Source: Flavobacterium granuli
GTDB taxonomy: Bacteria; Bacteroidota; Bacteroidia; Flavobacteriales; Flavobacteriaceae
Direction: 5' to 3'
DNA: 64,000 nucleotides
Assembly (NCBI RefSeq): GCF_900129705.1
Contig: NZ_FQWO01000005.1
Span: 62,001 to 126,000, forward strand
This document shows, one piece after another, positions 53,743 through 62,954 of the stretch (position 1 is its first letter; the number at the start of each line of letters is the position of its first letter). The notes beneath the pieces are model-generated. The model had not been told where the DNA came from. It saw only the letters and a list, made by a program, of their open reading frames with translations, and did not search any database. Both the position numbers and the translations under genes were made by a program.

Positions 53743-54991
53743 AATTATAGAGCAAATTTTCACCTTCCTCTACCCCATTTTTCGAAAATGGGGATTAGGG
53801 TATAATTTGGCCTCTTATTTAAGTTTATTTATAAACATTGCGTTGTTGTGCTTTTTGGCCTACGCTATCTATGTAGTATTCCGACTCGTTTTAGTCACCA
53901 TTTTGGTATTTGTGGCTAAAAAAACAAAAACAAATTTTGACGATTTATTAGTATCCAATAAGACTGCAAAATATATTGCCCACCTTATTCCGTTGCTCTT
54001 TATTTATAAATCAGTTCCAATAATTCTGGATAAATACGAATATTGGGAAGATGTTTTTGGAAAACTGGTAGGGATTTATATCGTCTTTTTAATTTTATGG
54101 ATCATACGAACCATATTTAATGCCTTAAGAGATTATCTAAAACAAAAACCAAGATATAGCGACAAACCTATTGATAGTTTTATCCAAGTAATCATGATTG
54201 TGCTTTGGATGGTGGGGATTACAGTCATTATTTCAAAATTATTTGATTTTGAATTTAAACAACTTATAACGACCTTAGGAGCTGTATCTGCTTTGATTAT
54301 TTTAATTTTCAGAGATATTATTTTGGGTTTTGTAGCCAGTGTGCAAGTTTCCATAAATGACATGGTTCGAATTGGGGATTGGATCACAATGGACAAATTT
54401 GGTGCTGATGGCGATGTGATCGAAATCAATTTGACTACGGTTAAAGTGCGAAATTTTGACAATACCACTACCACAATTCCTACTTATAGTTTGAGTTCGG
54501 ATTCTTTTCGCAACTGGCGAGGTATGTTTAAATCCAATGGAAGACGTATTAAAAGACACATTCTGATTAAAACAAGTAGTATTCGTTTTTTGAATGATTC
54601 AGAGTTTGATAATTTAAAAAAAATTCAATTAATCAGTGGTTATATTGATACTCGAAAAGCAGAAATTGACAAGTTTAACAGTGTAAATGCTATAAACAAA
54701 TCTATTGCAATCAATGGTAGAAATATGACTAATTTAGGATTGTTTCGAAAATACATCATAGAATACCTGCACCATCACCCTGCTTTAAACAAGGATATGA
54801 TGATGCTTTGTCGTCAATTACAATCGACATCAAATGGAGTTCCTTTAGAAATTTATGCATTTACGAAAGATAAAAAATGGGAAAATTATGAGTACATAAT
54901 GGCTGATATTTTTGATCATGTAATTGCATCCGTAGCTTATTTTGATTTAGAAATTTTCGAATTACCCTCCGAAAAAGAGTTTCTGAATTAG
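53735..54991 (+). CDS. Mechanosensitive ion channel, MscS family (YbdG-like)
   Basis: This 418-residue protein has several N-terminal membrane helices (about 15-210), then the MscS core: pore-lining TM3 region LGAVSALIILIFRDIILGFVASVQ and the beta domain VRIGDWITMDKFGADGDVIEINLTTVKVRNFDNTTTTIPTYSL. The large cytoplasmic C-terminus and RNWRGM block resemble YbdG, a miniconductance channel that relieves mild osmotic stress. It overlaps the DUF3817 gene and is followed by a strong terminator. Confidence 0.9.
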   Translation: MYKIIEQIFTFLYPIFRKWGLGYNLASYLSLFINIALLCFLAYAIYVVFRLVLVTILVFVAKKTKTNFDDLLVSNKTAKYIAHLIPLLFIYKSVPIILDKYEYWEDVFGKLVGIYIVFLILWIIRTIFNALRDYLKQKPRYSDKPIDSFIQVIMIVLWMVGITVIISKLFDFEFKQLITTLGAVSALIILIFRDIILGFVASVQVSINDMVRIGDWITMDKFGADGDVIEINLTTVKVRNFDNTTTTIPTYSLSSDSFRNWRGMFKSNGRRIKRHILIKTSSIRFLNDSEFDNLKKIQLISGYIDTRKAEIDKFNSVNAINKSIAINGRNMTNLGLFRKYIIEYLHHHPALNKDMMMLCRQLQSTSNGVPLEIYAFTKDKKWENYEYIMADIFDHVIASVAYFDLEIFELPSEKEFLN

Positions 54992-55002
54992 GTTTAATTA
55001 TA

Positions 55003-55046
55003 AAAAAAAGACCTTAAGTGTTTCAAAACACTTAAGGTCTTTTTTT
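55003..55046. terminator. Bidirectional terminator, about 20-bp perfect stem
   Basis: 55003-55023 pairs perfectly with 55026-55046 (core GACCTTAAGTGTTT). A run of A on one side and T on the other lets it serve both the MscS gene and the convergent thioesterase gene. Confidence 0.92.
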
Positions 55047-55065
55047 ATCAGCCTTCTCTATTTAA

Positions 55066-55452
55066 TCAAGACAAACGATTTTTCACGTATTCAATTTGTG
55101 TTTTTCCATGTGCTTTAGGCTTACCGTCAGCACCTAAATTAACCATAGTGGTAGTGTCAATGGAAATAATGGTTTCACGGGTCATCATGTTTCGAACTTC
55201 ACACTTTAAGGTCAATGAGCTGTTTCCAAATTTAACCACATCAATGCCAATTTCGATAATATCTCCTTGTTTTGCTGAACTTCTGAAATTTATTTCCGAC
55301 ATATGTTTGGTAACTACTTTGGGATTTTCCAGTTGAATTATCGTGTATAAAGCCAGTTCTTCATCAATCCAGGCCAACAATTTTCCGCCAAATAAAGTTC
55401 CGTTCGGATTCAAGTCTTCGGGCTTTACCCATTTTCTAGTATGAAATCGCAT
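55066..55452 (-). CDS. Acyl-CoA thioesterase (YciA/BACH hotdog family)
   Basis: This 128-residue hotdog protein hydrolyses acyl-CoA. Visible are NPNGTLFGGKLLAWIDEELALY, with the conserved Asn/Gly/Asp of YciA-type enzymes, the strand block HMSEINFRSSAKQGDIIEIG and IDTTTMVNLGADGKPKAHG. I chose ATG 55452; an upstream in-frame ATG adds an 11-residue basic leader not expected in the family. Chain-length preference is unknown. Confidence 0.87.
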   Translation of the reverse strand: MRFHTRKWVKPEDLNPNGTLFGGKLLAWIDEELALYTIIQLENPKVVTKHMSEINFRSSAKQGDIIEIGIDVVKFGNSSLTLKCEVRNMMTRETIISIDTTTMVNLGADGKPKAHGKTQIEYVKNRLS

Positions 55453-55519
55453 AATTTTTATTTTTATAAGGCTAAAATAACGCATCTTAGGATATAATTT
55501 TTTATTTTTAAAGAAAAAT

Positions 55520-55921
55520 ATGAATCAGAGAGATGTTTTTTTAAGAGAATTTCGCGGAGAAACCATAGGTAGTGTAAGTGCTCAATCTTCTTCGGAGGAA
55601 AGGTTTCAAAATCAAACCCTTCGCCCTATCCTAAAACTGCAAAATGAACTGTTTATCGCTGCTTTCCATAATTATATTACAAAATGTAAGAGCGATTTTT
55701 ATACACAAACAGTCGATAAAAAATTGGCAACGATAGAAAATGCAATTCAAAAGGACATCAAGTTCCGTAATGCCTTAAAAGGGATGATCATTGGATTATT
55801 TACTCAAGACGAATATCTTTTGTATATAAAAAACTCATCAAACCTTAATAAAAGAATGATGAGTATGCTTATTGAAAGACTAAAAAGTCAGCTACAATTG
55901 TTTGAAAAAACAGCTTTATAA
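55520..55921 (+). CDS. Conserved small protein of unknown function
   Basis: This 133-residue basic, mostly helical protein (RFQNQTLRPILKLQNELFIAAF, then KKLATIENAIQKDIKFRNALKGMIIGLF) has no signal, membrane segment or catalytic motif that I can place. Similar flavobacterial proteins are sometimes labelled glyoxalase, but no glyoxalase metal ligands are visible, so I would not use that name. It stands alone between the thioesterase (divergent) and the DUF4240 gene (convergent). Confidence 0.7.
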   Translation: MNQRDVFLREFRGETIGSVSAQSSSEERFQNQTLRPILKLQNELFIAAFHNYITKCKSDFYTQTVDKKLATIENAIQKDIKFRNALKGMIIGLFTQDEYLLYIKNSSNLNKRMMSMLIERLKSQLQLFEKTAL

Positions 55922-55946
55922 TCTATTGTTGAAAATAGTTTAGATT

Positions 55947-56645
55947 CTATTTCCAAAGTTTAGTAAACAACAAAGGACAAATGGATTCCATACTCTTGGG
56001 ATCTTCTGCGTCCCATGTAAAATTGAGCAAAGGGTAATTTTCATCAGTTGTGGTGAATTGTTCATAATCAATATAAGGATACAATTCCTGATTGGTTTTG
56101 TTTTTGAATGCTGAAACCGCTACAAACCAAAAGCCTTCAAATTGATAGGATTTGCGGTCAGGAATTACTTGATCAACTAAATAATCTGGATTAGCCTTTG
56201 CTTTATAAAAAACGTCTTTACCTCTAGAGATTAACCAGCATCTAAAATATTCAAAATCACCATCTGAAACACCACCATTCATGATATAGGCCGCGCACCA
56301 TAATTCAGGATTGTATGAATCAAATAGCAGCTGATCTGTTCTGAGTCGAAAGCCTATTATTTCCTTTGGAGACAATTTTTCAAGTTCAGAAACCAAAAAA
56401 AGTTCTTGATCCTCCTGATCTGTATTTTCTTTTAAGGAACTTTCAATGAGGTTCCAATATTGTTCTTCATCAAGCATTTCACTTGATTTAGAAAATGAAA
56501 TACTGTCGAATGCCACTGTTGCAGTATCCATTATAGGAATGACTTCTTTTGGAACGGTCTTTACAACTGGATTGATTTTTTTTTGAGCTGTTACACTAAC
56601 CCCAAAAACGATCAAACAGAACAAAATTGTATTTGTATTTTTCAT
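55947..56645 (-). CDS. DUF4240 domain protein, exported
   Basis: This 232-residue protein has an N-terminal signal (about 1-20, ending VTA-Q), a low-complexity linker and then the DUF4240 domain (from about residue 60: DEEQYWNLIESSLKE, PKEIIGFRLRTDQLLFDSYNPELWCAAYIMNGG, FEYFRCWLISRGKDVF). DUF4240 is typically a stand-alone domain of unknown function; here it is secreted. It lies 59 bases downstream of the M1 peptidase gene on the same strand, so they may be co-transcribed. Confidence 0.8.
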   Translation of the reverse strand: MKNTNTILFCLIVFGVSVTAQKKINPVVKTVPKEVIPIMDTATVAFDSISFSKSSEMLDEEQYWNLIESSLKENTDQEDQELFLVSELEKLSPKEIIGFRLRTDQLLFDSYNPELWCAAYIMNGGVSDGDFEYFRCWLISRGKDVFYKAKANPDYLVDQVIPDRKSYQFEGFWFVAVSAFKNKTNQELYPYIDYEQFTTTDENYPLLNFTWDAEDPKSMESICPLLFTKLWK

Positions 56646-56704
56646 AAAAGTGATAGAATAAATCAGTTGATCTGTTTTATTATTTTAAGTAAAATTAGCA
56701 AATA

Positions 56705-58360
56705 TTAATCTGTGATATTGATATTTGCAATATAAAAATTAGTGTCAATTTTAAGTTCTTTATTTTCAGATGTAACTGCTTCTTGTTTCCAGTTTTTTTC
56801 CGGTTTTAGCCACTTTTCGGTACCATTTAGAGTTACTTTAATGGGCATATTAAAATTGGCAACACAATTTGTCCAACGAAATGTCAAGCTATTGTCTTTG
56901 AAATAATATTCTAATGTAGGAATTCTGGTATCTCTTAAATATTGATTAAAGAAAGTTGATAAATTCAGTCCAACATTAGTGCTCAGATACTCCTCAATTT
57001 GTTTTGTGGTAACTGTTTGGTGGTAAAAAGTACTGTTTAAGCCCCTTAAAATGGTTCTCCATTTTTCATCATTATTTACAATTTGACGTAATGTATGTAA
57101 CATATTGGCTCCTTTGTAATACATATCGCCCGAACCTTCGCTATTCACATCATAATGCCCAATAATTGGTTTGTCATTAAGAATGCTTTTTCTCACTCCT
57201 TTTACATAATCAAAACCGGCCTCTTTGCCATAGTAATATTCCACAAAAAGACTTTCGGAGTAATTTGTAAAACTTTCATGAATCCACATATCAGCAATGT
57301 CCTTGTAGGTAATATTGTTAGCAAACCATTCATGTCCGGATTCATGGATGATAATAAAATCAAATTTGAGTCCCCAGCCTGTTCCGCTTAAATCTCTCCC
57401 TTTGTAACCGTTTTTAAAATCATTACCATAAGTAACACTACTTTGGTGTTCCATGCCTAAATAAGGCGCTTCAACCAGCTTATAACTGTCTTCATAAAAC
57501 GGATAAGGCCCAAACCAATGTTCAAGAGCTTTCAGCATGCGCGGAACTTCTGTGAACTGTTTTTTTGCTTTAGACAAATTATCTCTTAGAACATAATAGC
57601 TGCAATCTAAATTTCCTTTCTCCCCAGCATATTTTTCTGAAAAAGAAACATAATCACCAATATTTATATTTACCCCATAATTATTGATGGGATTTGCCAC
57701 ATACCAATTGAAGGTTCTTGTACCGTCTTTTAATTTTTTGACACTTTGCAAACGCCCATTGGAAACATTTGTTAAATCACCTGGAACGTTGACACTAATT
57801 AACATGTTTTCTACCTCGTCATACATATGATCTTTATTGGGCCACCAAACACTGGCACCCAATCCTTGACAAGAAGACGCAATAAAAGGTTTACCATTAT
57901 GATCTTTCTTCCAAGTAATTCCTCCATCCCAAGGTGGATTTACGGCAACCTTTGGCTGTCCGCTAGAGAAAACCGTCAGTTCTTTTATTGCTCCTTTTAT
58001 TTGTGGAGCGAGTAATTCTATAAAAAAAGCATTTCCTTCTCTCTTGTATTTTAACTCTTTCCCATCCTGAATTACTTTATCAATTTTCATAGGATTTTGC
58101 AAATCAATCTGCATGCGATTGTATGCATCTAATACTTGATATCGGATTGTGTTAGAACCTGTAATAGTGCTGTCTGAAGGATTTACTTTAATATTGAGAT
58201 GGTAGTATTTTACATCCCACCAAGCTCTCTCTTTGGTTATGCTTCCTCTCAAGGAATCTTGTCTGGTAAAAACTTCATTGTTCTTTTGTAATAAACCTTG
58301 GGCGCTTACCGAACTAGAAATCAAAAGTGCGATAAAAGCAAAACGAAAATAATGAATCAT
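56705..58360 (-). CDS. M1-family metallopeptidase, exported
   Basis: This 551-residue protein has a signal peptide (about 1-20, ending VSA-Q) and the M1 zinc site: HESGHEWFANN (HExxH) near residue 340 and the third ligand Glu in WIHESFTNYSESL, 18 residues on. The substrate-binding motif GAMEN reads GMEHQ. Being shorter than aminopeptidase N (about 870), it lacks the C-terminal helical domain, as in compact periplasmic M1 enzymes. It probably trims peptides in the periplasm. Confidence 0.9.
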   Translation of the reverse strand: MIHYFRFAFIALLISSSVSAQGLLQKNNEVFTRQDSLRGSITKERAWWDVKYYHLNIKVNPSDSTITGSNTIRYQVLDAYNRMQIDLQNPMKIDKVIQDGKELKYKREGNAFFIELLAPQIKGAIKELTVFSSGQPKVAVNPPWDGGITWKKDHNGKPFIASSCQGLGASVWWPNKDHMYDEVENMLISVNVPGDLTNVSNGRLQSVKKLKDGTRTFNWYVANPINNYGVNINIGDYVSFSEKYAGEKGNLDCSYYVLRDNLSKAKKQFTEVPRMLKALEHWFGPYPFYEDSYKLVEAPYLGMEHQSSVTYGNDFKNGYKGRDLSGTGWGLKFDFIIIHESGHEWFANNITYKDIADMWIHESFTNYSESLFVEYYYGKEAGFDYVKGVRKSILNDKPIIGHYDVNSEGSGDMYYKGANMLHTLRQIVNNDEKWRTILRGLNSTFYHQTVTTKQIEEYLSTNVGLNLSTFFNQYLRDTRIPTLEYYFKDNSLTFRWTNCVANFNMPIKVTLNGTEKWLKPEKNWKQEAVTSENKELKIDTNFYIANINITD

Positions 58361-58440
58361 AGATCTGAAACTTTTAAATAAAACGGTAAATATATGTATT
58401 ATAATTTTTCTTGAAATAGCAGTTTTAAAAGCAGTACCGT

Positions 58441-59871
58441 TTACAACTGTTCAATAAACTTGGTTAACAAATGTACTCCATAGGCCGTGGCGTGTTTGCT
58501 TTTTGCAAATTCATCGTCACCAAATGCTACACCAGCAATGTCCAAATGAGCCCAAGCGGAATGGTTCTGAGTAAAATATTCTAAAAATTTAGCAGCGCTG
58601 ATGGCTCCGGCCAGCGGTTTTCCACTATAATTTTTCACATCAGCAATATCGCTTTCGATGTCTTGTTTATAGGCATCCCAAAGCGGTAATGGCCACAATC
58701 GCTCACCAATTGCATCCCCCGTTTCTTGTATTTTTTTTGAAACAGCTTCATTATTGGTAAATAGAGCGGCACATTCATCGCCAAATGTTCCCATGCTGCT
58801 TCCGGTCAAAGTGGCGATATCTATAATATATTCGGGATCAAAATTCTTAATCAAATAGGATAATCCATCAGCTAGAATCAAACGTCCTTCGGCATCGGTA
58901 TCGATGATTTCTATGGTGTTTCCACTATAACTGCTGATTACATCGCTGGGAAGAAAAGATTTATTATCTACCGAGTTTTCGGCACAAGGGACAATAGCTG
59001 TTAGTTTTATAGGCAATTGTAAATCGGCGATGAGCTGAATTGCCCCAAAAACAGCGGCCCCTCCGGCCATATCACTTTTCATCTGAAGCATACCTGACGT
59101 TTTTATATTCAATCCTCCGGTATCAAAGGTGATTCCTTTCCCTACGAATCCAACATGCTTTAAATTATTTGCACTTTCTTTAGGTTCGTATTTCATAATT
59201 ATGAACTGAGGTTCGTTTTGACTTGCTTTTCCAACGGCCAAAAATGCACCTAAACCCTGAATTTGGCAAGCTTCCAGTCCTAAAACTTCAACCTCAAAAC
59301 CATATTTTGCACCTTTATCAACTGCCCAATTTGCCAAATATTTAGGGGTAACCTTATTTGGAGGCAAATCAACGAGGCCTAAGGTTTCCAGTTGGGCTCG
59401 GGCAATTTTTATCGCTTTATTTATAGTTATCGAATAGTCATTATTCGACAAAATTTCTAATTCAAAATGATCGCCAAGAAAAGGATGCTTTTCTTTAATT
59501 TTATAATGACCTAAATCATAGGTTCCCAGAAGTAATCCTGAAATTGTAGCCTCTACTAATTCAGGATTAAATTGTTCCGGAATGAATAAAACTACGTTTT
59601 TCCCAAAGCTTTCTACTTCTTTTGCCGCGATTCTCCTGAAAATGGTCTTGATGGATTTGTAATCAATCTCTTTTCCTAAACCAATGAATATATAAGTATT
59701 CCCTTTATGCTCGGCAAGATAGTGAGTGTCTTTTTTTCCATAAAAAACTTTAGAAGAAATCTCTACATCTTCAAATTTTATCGGAATGATACTTTTCAAA
59801 TTTGTTTCAAAAACCGGTATTAAAATAGTTCCTGAATAATTTTCTAAATGAGCTATTTGCTTCGTTTTCAT
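58441..59871 (-). CDS. pepA: Leucyl aminopeptidase (M17)
   Basis: This 476-residue cytoplasmic enzyme removes N-terminal residues from peptides with two metal ions. The M17 signature NTDAEGRL appears here as IDTDAEGRLILADGLSYL near residue 325. The metal/catalytic block VGFVGKGITFDTGGLNIKTSGMLQMKSDMAGGAAV lies near 250 and ends with the active Lys/Asp residues. The start is ATG 59871; a TTG 18 bases upstream is less likely. The gap to the his operon holds that operon's terminator. Confidence 0.92.
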   Translation of the reverse strand: MKTKQIAHLENYSGTILIPVFETNLKSIIPIKFEDVEISSKVFYGKKDTHYLAEHKGNTYIFIGLGKEIDYKSIKTIFRRIAAKEVESFGKNVVLFIPEQFNPELVEATISGLLLGTYDLGHYKIKEKHPFLGDHFELEILSNNDYSITINKAIKIARAQLETLGLVDLPPNKVTPKYLANWAVDKGAKYGFEVEVLGLEACQIQGLGAFLAVGKASQNEPQFIIMKYEPKESANNLKHVGFVGKGITFDTGGLNIKTSGMLQMKSDMAGGAAVFGAIQLIADLQLPIKLTAIVPCAENSVDNKSFLPSDVISSYSGNTIEIIDTDAEGRLILADGLSYLIKNFDPEYIIDIATLTGSSMGTFGDECAALFTNNEAVSKKIQETGDAIGERLWPLPLWDAYKQDIESDIADVKNYSGKPLAGAISAAKFLEYFTQNHSAWAHLDIAGVAFGDDEFAKSKHATAYGVHLLTKFIEQL

Positions 59872-60001
59872 AATATATATTTTATCCAACGCTAAGGTAT
59901 CTTTTTTTGAAATTCATCTCGATCTATACAGCTTTGAAGCTGAATTGAAGTCGTTTTAAATTAGATAGTAAATATAGTCGATTGCTGTTTCAAAAAAAAG
60001 A

Positions 60002-60037
60002 AAACCCAATAGTTAATAATGATACTATTGGGTTTTA
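60002..60037 (-). terminator. Terminator of the histidine operon
   Basis: Perfect 13-bp stem AAAACCCAATAGT (60002-60014) with ACTATTGGGTTTT (60025-60037) and a 10-base loop. On the minus strand it runs into eight U residues, 26 bases after the hisIE stop. Confidence 0.9.
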
Positions 60038-60062
60038 ATTTAATTCCGGGAAATTGAAATTG

Positions 60063-60662
60063 CTATTTTTGTCGGCTTTTCAATACATTCACAACATCAT
60101 TTATTTGAAATCCTTTGGCTTGCAATAAAATGAGATAATGAAAAAGTAAATCGGCGCTTTCGCTCAAAAACAAATCATCATTTTCGTCTTTGGCTTCAAT
60201 TACTACTTCGATGGCTTCTTCTCCTACTTTTTGAGCTATTTTGTTGATTCCTAATTTAAACAAAGAAGCCACATAACTTTTTTCGGAATCGGCGTTTTCT
60301 CTTCTTGCTTTAATGGTATTTTCCAAGTCTGAAATAAATCCATAATCCGTTTTATTTTCGACTCCCCAGCAGGTATCCGTTCCTTTGTGACAAGTGGGAC
60401 CTTCTGGTTTTGCTTGTATCAAAAGGGTATCGTTGTCACAATCATTCTTGACCTCTATCAAGTGTAAAAAATTGCCGCTTTCCTCTCCTTTGGTCCAAAG
60501 TCTTTCCTTAGATCTGCTGTAGAAAGTCACTTTTCTGGTTTCGATGGTTTTATCATAGGCTTCTGAATTCATGTAACCCAGCATCAAAACCTTTTTAGTC
60601 TCACTGTCCTGAATAATGGCTGGAATTAAACCATCCGTATTTTTTGAAAAATCTAATTTCAT
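60063..60662 (-). CDS. hisIE: Bifunctional phosphoribosyl-AMP cyclohydrolase / phosphoribosyl-ATP pyrophosphatase
   Basis: This 199-residue protein fuses the second and third steps of histidine synthesis. The HisI part (about 1-105) has LMLGYMNSEAYDKT, FYSRSKERLWTKGEESGN and the zinc block CDNDTLL...GPTCHKGTDTCW. The HisE part (about 115-199) shows the helical SYVASLFKLGINKIAQKVGEEAIEVVIEAK. It is the last gene of the operon. A hairpin spacer separates it from hisF. Confidence 0.95.
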   Translation of the reverse strand: MKLDFSKNTDGLIPAIIQDSETKKVLMLGYMNSEAYDKTIETRKVTFYSRSKERLWTKGEESGNFLHLIEVKNDCDNDTLLIQAKPEGPTCHKGTDTCWGVENKTDYGFISDLENTIKARRENADSEKSYVASLFKLGINKIAQKVGEEAIEVVIEAKDENDDLFLSESADLLFHYLILLQAKGFQINDVVNVLKSRQK

Positions 60663-60682
60663 AATTTTTATTTAATGATTAA

Positions 60683-60717
60683 AAGATTGAAGAATAGAAA
60701 CTATTTTCTTTAATCTT
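60683..60717. repeat. Palindrome in the hisF-hisIE spacer
   Basis: AAGATTGAAGAATAG (60683-60697) pairs with 60701-60717 over 15 bp, with one G-U and a two-base bulge. It fills most of the 59-bp spacer and shares the AAGATT word with the hisH-hisA palindrome. Confidence 0.7.
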
Positions 60718-60721
60718 AACT

Positions 60722-61477
60722 CTATATCCGAACTTCAATATTATTATTTTTAAGCTCTTGTTTCAAGGTTTTTATTTCAATTTCTTTAAAATGAAATACA
60801 CTTGCTGCCAAGGCTGCATCTGCTTTTCCGGCATTAAAACAATCTACAAAATGCTGAATAGTTCCGGCTCCTCCAGAAGCAATTATAGGAATATTGACCA
60901 ATTGGGATAGTTTTGCCAAAGCTTCATTGGCAAAACCATTCTTGGTTCCGTCGTTATCCATAGAAGTGAAAAGAATTTCTCCCGCGCCTCTTTCTTCCAC
61001 TTCTTTTGCCCAGTCAAACAAGTTTAATTCTGTAGGAACCTTACCTCCTACCAGATGAACAATCCATTTTCCATCAATTTGTTTGGCATCAATAGCCACT
61101 ACCACACATTGGCTACCGAATTTTTGTGCCAAATCATTAATCAACTGTGGATTTTTGACTGCGGATGAGTTGATAGAAACTTTGTCAGCACCATTTTGCA
61201 ATAAAATCTCAACATCTGATACCGACGAAATTCCACCACCCACAGTAAACGGAATATTAATTGTAGAAGCTACTTTTCGAACCAAATCGACCAAGGTTTT
61301 TCTTCTTTCTTCGGTAGCCGAAATATCCAAAAAAACCAGTTCATCCGCCCCTTCATCCGAATATATTTTGGCCAGTTCCACCGGATCTCCAGCGTCGCGT
61401 AAATCTACAAAATTAACGCCTTTGACCGTTCTTCCGTTTTTTATATCGAGACAGGGAATAATTCTTTTTGTTAACAT
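60722..61477 (-). CDS. hisF: Imidazole glycerol phosphate synthase, cyclase subunit
   Basis: HisF uses ammonia from HisH to close the imidazole ring. The 251-residue (beta/alpha)8 barrel has [18 protein letters not shown] with the catalytic Asp11, the second catalytic Asp in [13 protein letters not shown] near 130, and phosphate-binding loops TVGGGI and IASGGAGT. It overlaps the end of hisA by seven bases, so translation is coupled. Confidence 0.97.
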   Translation of the reverse strand: MLTKRIIPCLDIKNGRTVKGVNFVDLRDAGDPVELAKIYSDEGADELVFLDISATEERRKTLVDLVRKVASTINIPFTVGGGISSVSDVEILLQNGADKVSINSSAVKNPQLINDLAQKFGSQCVVVAIDAKQIDGKWIVHLVGGKVPTELNLFDWAKEVEERGAGEILFTSMDNDGTKNGFANEALAKLSQLVNIPIIASGGAGTIQHFVDCFNAGKADAALAASVFHFKEIEIKTLKQELKNNNIEVRI

Positions 61478-62199
61478 TTTTCTAATATATAATTTTCCAA
61501 TTGTTTCAATGAAATTCGTCCTTCATAAATTGCTTTTCCGATAATGGTTCCCTCACAACCCAATTCAGCCAATTTAGGTAATTCATCAAAAGCTGAAATT
61601 CCTCCCGAAGCGATTAATTTTACGCCTGCTGCTTGTTTCAGGATTTTGGCATATAAATCAAAACTAGGTCCTTCGAGCATGCCGTCTTTGGCAATATCAG
61701 TACAAATAACGTATTGAATTCCTTTATTTTGATAATCTTGAATAAAAGGAACTAAATCCTCATCAGACTCTTCCAGCCAGCCCGAAACAGCTACTTTTTC
61801 ATTATTAGCATCGGCACCCAAAATGATTTTGTCAGATCCGTATACAGCAATCCATTTTTCGAAAATGCTTCTGTTTTTCACGGCAATGCTTCCACCGGTA
61901 ATTTGATTGGCACCACTTTCAAAAGCAATTTTTAAGTCGGAATCTGATTTTAAACCGCCACCAAAATCAATTTTTAACTTTGTTTTCGTAGCAATTTGTT
62001 CCAGTATTTTATAATTGACAATTTGGCTTGATTTGGCGCCGTCTAAATCAACCAAATGCAAATATTCGATTCCATGCGCCTCAAATTCTTTGGCTACTTC
62101 CAATGGATTTTCATTGTATATTATTTTGGTATTGTAATCCCCTTTGGACAAGCGGACACATTTTCCGTCTATAATATCTATTGCGGGTATAATTCTCAT
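61471..62199 (-). CDS. hisA: ProFAR isomerase
   Basis: HisA performs the Amadori rearrangement of ProFAR. The 242-residue barrel parallels His[20 protein letters not shown] with the catalytic Asp8, the second Asp in [14 protein letters not shown], and phosphate loops DFGGGLKSD and IASGGI. The hisF start lies within its last codons. An 86-bp spacer with a large palindrome separates it from hisH. Confidence 0.96.
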   Translation of the reverse strand: MRIIPAIDIIDGKCVRLSKGDYNTKIIYNENPLEVAKEFEAHGIEYLHLVDLDGAKSSQIVNYKILEQIATKTKLKIDFGGGLKSDSDLKIAFESGANQITGGSIAVKNRSIFEKWIAVYGSDKIILGADANNEKVAVSGWLEESDEDLVPFIQDYQNKGIQYVICTDIAKDGMLEGPSFDLYAKILKQAAGVKLIASGGISAFDELPKLAELGCEGTIIGKAIYEGRISLKQLENYILEKC

Positions 62200-62224
62200 T
62201 TTTTTTTATATAATTTAAAGATTT

Positions 62225-62285
62225 AAAGATTCAATAATTTAAAGATTAACAATGAAGAAGCTAATCTTTAAATTTTTCAATCTTT
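62225..62285. repeat. Large palindrome in the hisH-hisA spacer
   Basis: 62225-62248 is complementary to 62262-62285 at 22 of 24 positions, including a perfect 11-bp core (TTTAAAGATTA / TAATCTTTAAA), around a 13-base loop. The left flank repeats TTTAAAGA in tandem. The right arm ends one base before the hisH stop codon. Confidence 0.85.
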
Positions 62286-62873
62286 TTAATTATTTAATTC
62301 AAGGAAATTCCTTAGAATTTTCTCCCCAACATCGCCACTTTTTTCTGGGTGAAATTGGGTTCCGTAAAAATTATTTTTCTGTAAAGCCGAAGCATATTCT
62401 AGTTCATAATCAGTGGTTGCGATGGCTTCGGCGCAATTTGGTGCATAATAACTGTGTACCAAATACATGTACTCATTTTCAGTAATTCCTTTAAATAAAG
62501 ATGATTTTAGGTTGTAAATTTGGTTCCAACCCATTTGTGGCACTTTTACTTTTGAAGAGAATTTAATTACATCTACATCAAAAATTCCCAAGCCTGTTGT
62601 ATTTCCCTCTTCGGTTTTGTTGCACATCAATTGCATGCCCAGACAAATCCCCAAGACAGGTTGCTTGAGTGTGGGAATCAAAGTATCCAAACCGCTTTCT
62701 AAAAGCATTTTCATTGCCGAACTCGCTTCGCCTACTCCGGGAAAGATTACTTTATCAGCGGCTTTAATTTCGGCAGGATTGTTACTTAAAACAGCTGTAA
62801 ATCCCAGTCTTTCGATGGCAAACATGATGCTTTGAATATTTCCGGCTCCGTAATTTATAATTACTATTTTCAT
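62286..62873 (-). CDS. hisH: Imidazole glycerol phosphate synthase, glutaminase subunit
   Basis: HisH is the glutamine amidotransferase partner of HisF. The 195-residue class I glutaminase has GAGNIQSIMFAIERLG at the start, nucleophile Cys in LGICLGMQLM near residue 77, and the His/Glu pair in GTQFHPEKSGDVG near 180. It lies between hisB and hisA in the usual flavobacterial order, with palindromic spacers on both sides. Confidence 0.96.
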   Translation of the reverse strand: MKIVIINYGAGNIQSIMFAIERLGFTAVLSNNPAEIKAADKVIFPGVGEASSAMKMLLESGLDTLIPTLKQPVLGICLGMQLMCNKTEEGNTTGLGIFDVDVIKFSSKVKVPQMGWNQIYNLKSSLFKGITENEYMYLVHSYYAPNCAEAIATTDYELEYASALQKNNFYGTQFHPEKSGDVGEKILRNFLELNN

Positions 62874-62889
62874 TTTTTAATTGTTTCAA

Positions 62890-62947
62890 GTTTCAAGTTT
62901 AAAGTTTAAAGTTATATTGTGATAACCTGAAACTTTAAACTTGAAAC
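62890..62947. repeat. Palindrome in the hisB-hisH spacer
   Basis: GTTTCAAGTTTAAAGTTT (62890-62907) is perfectly complementary to 62930-62947 (18 bp). The 22-base interior has a nested GTTAT/ATAAC stem. The left arm is a run of heptamers, TTTCAAG and TTTAAAG. It occupies most of the 81-bp spacer. Confidence 0.9.
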
Positions 62948-62954
62948 AACTTTT

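Noticed and set aside
55520..55921. Glyoxalase annotation for the 133-residue protein
   Set aside because: No glyoxalase fold repeats or metal ligands are visible.
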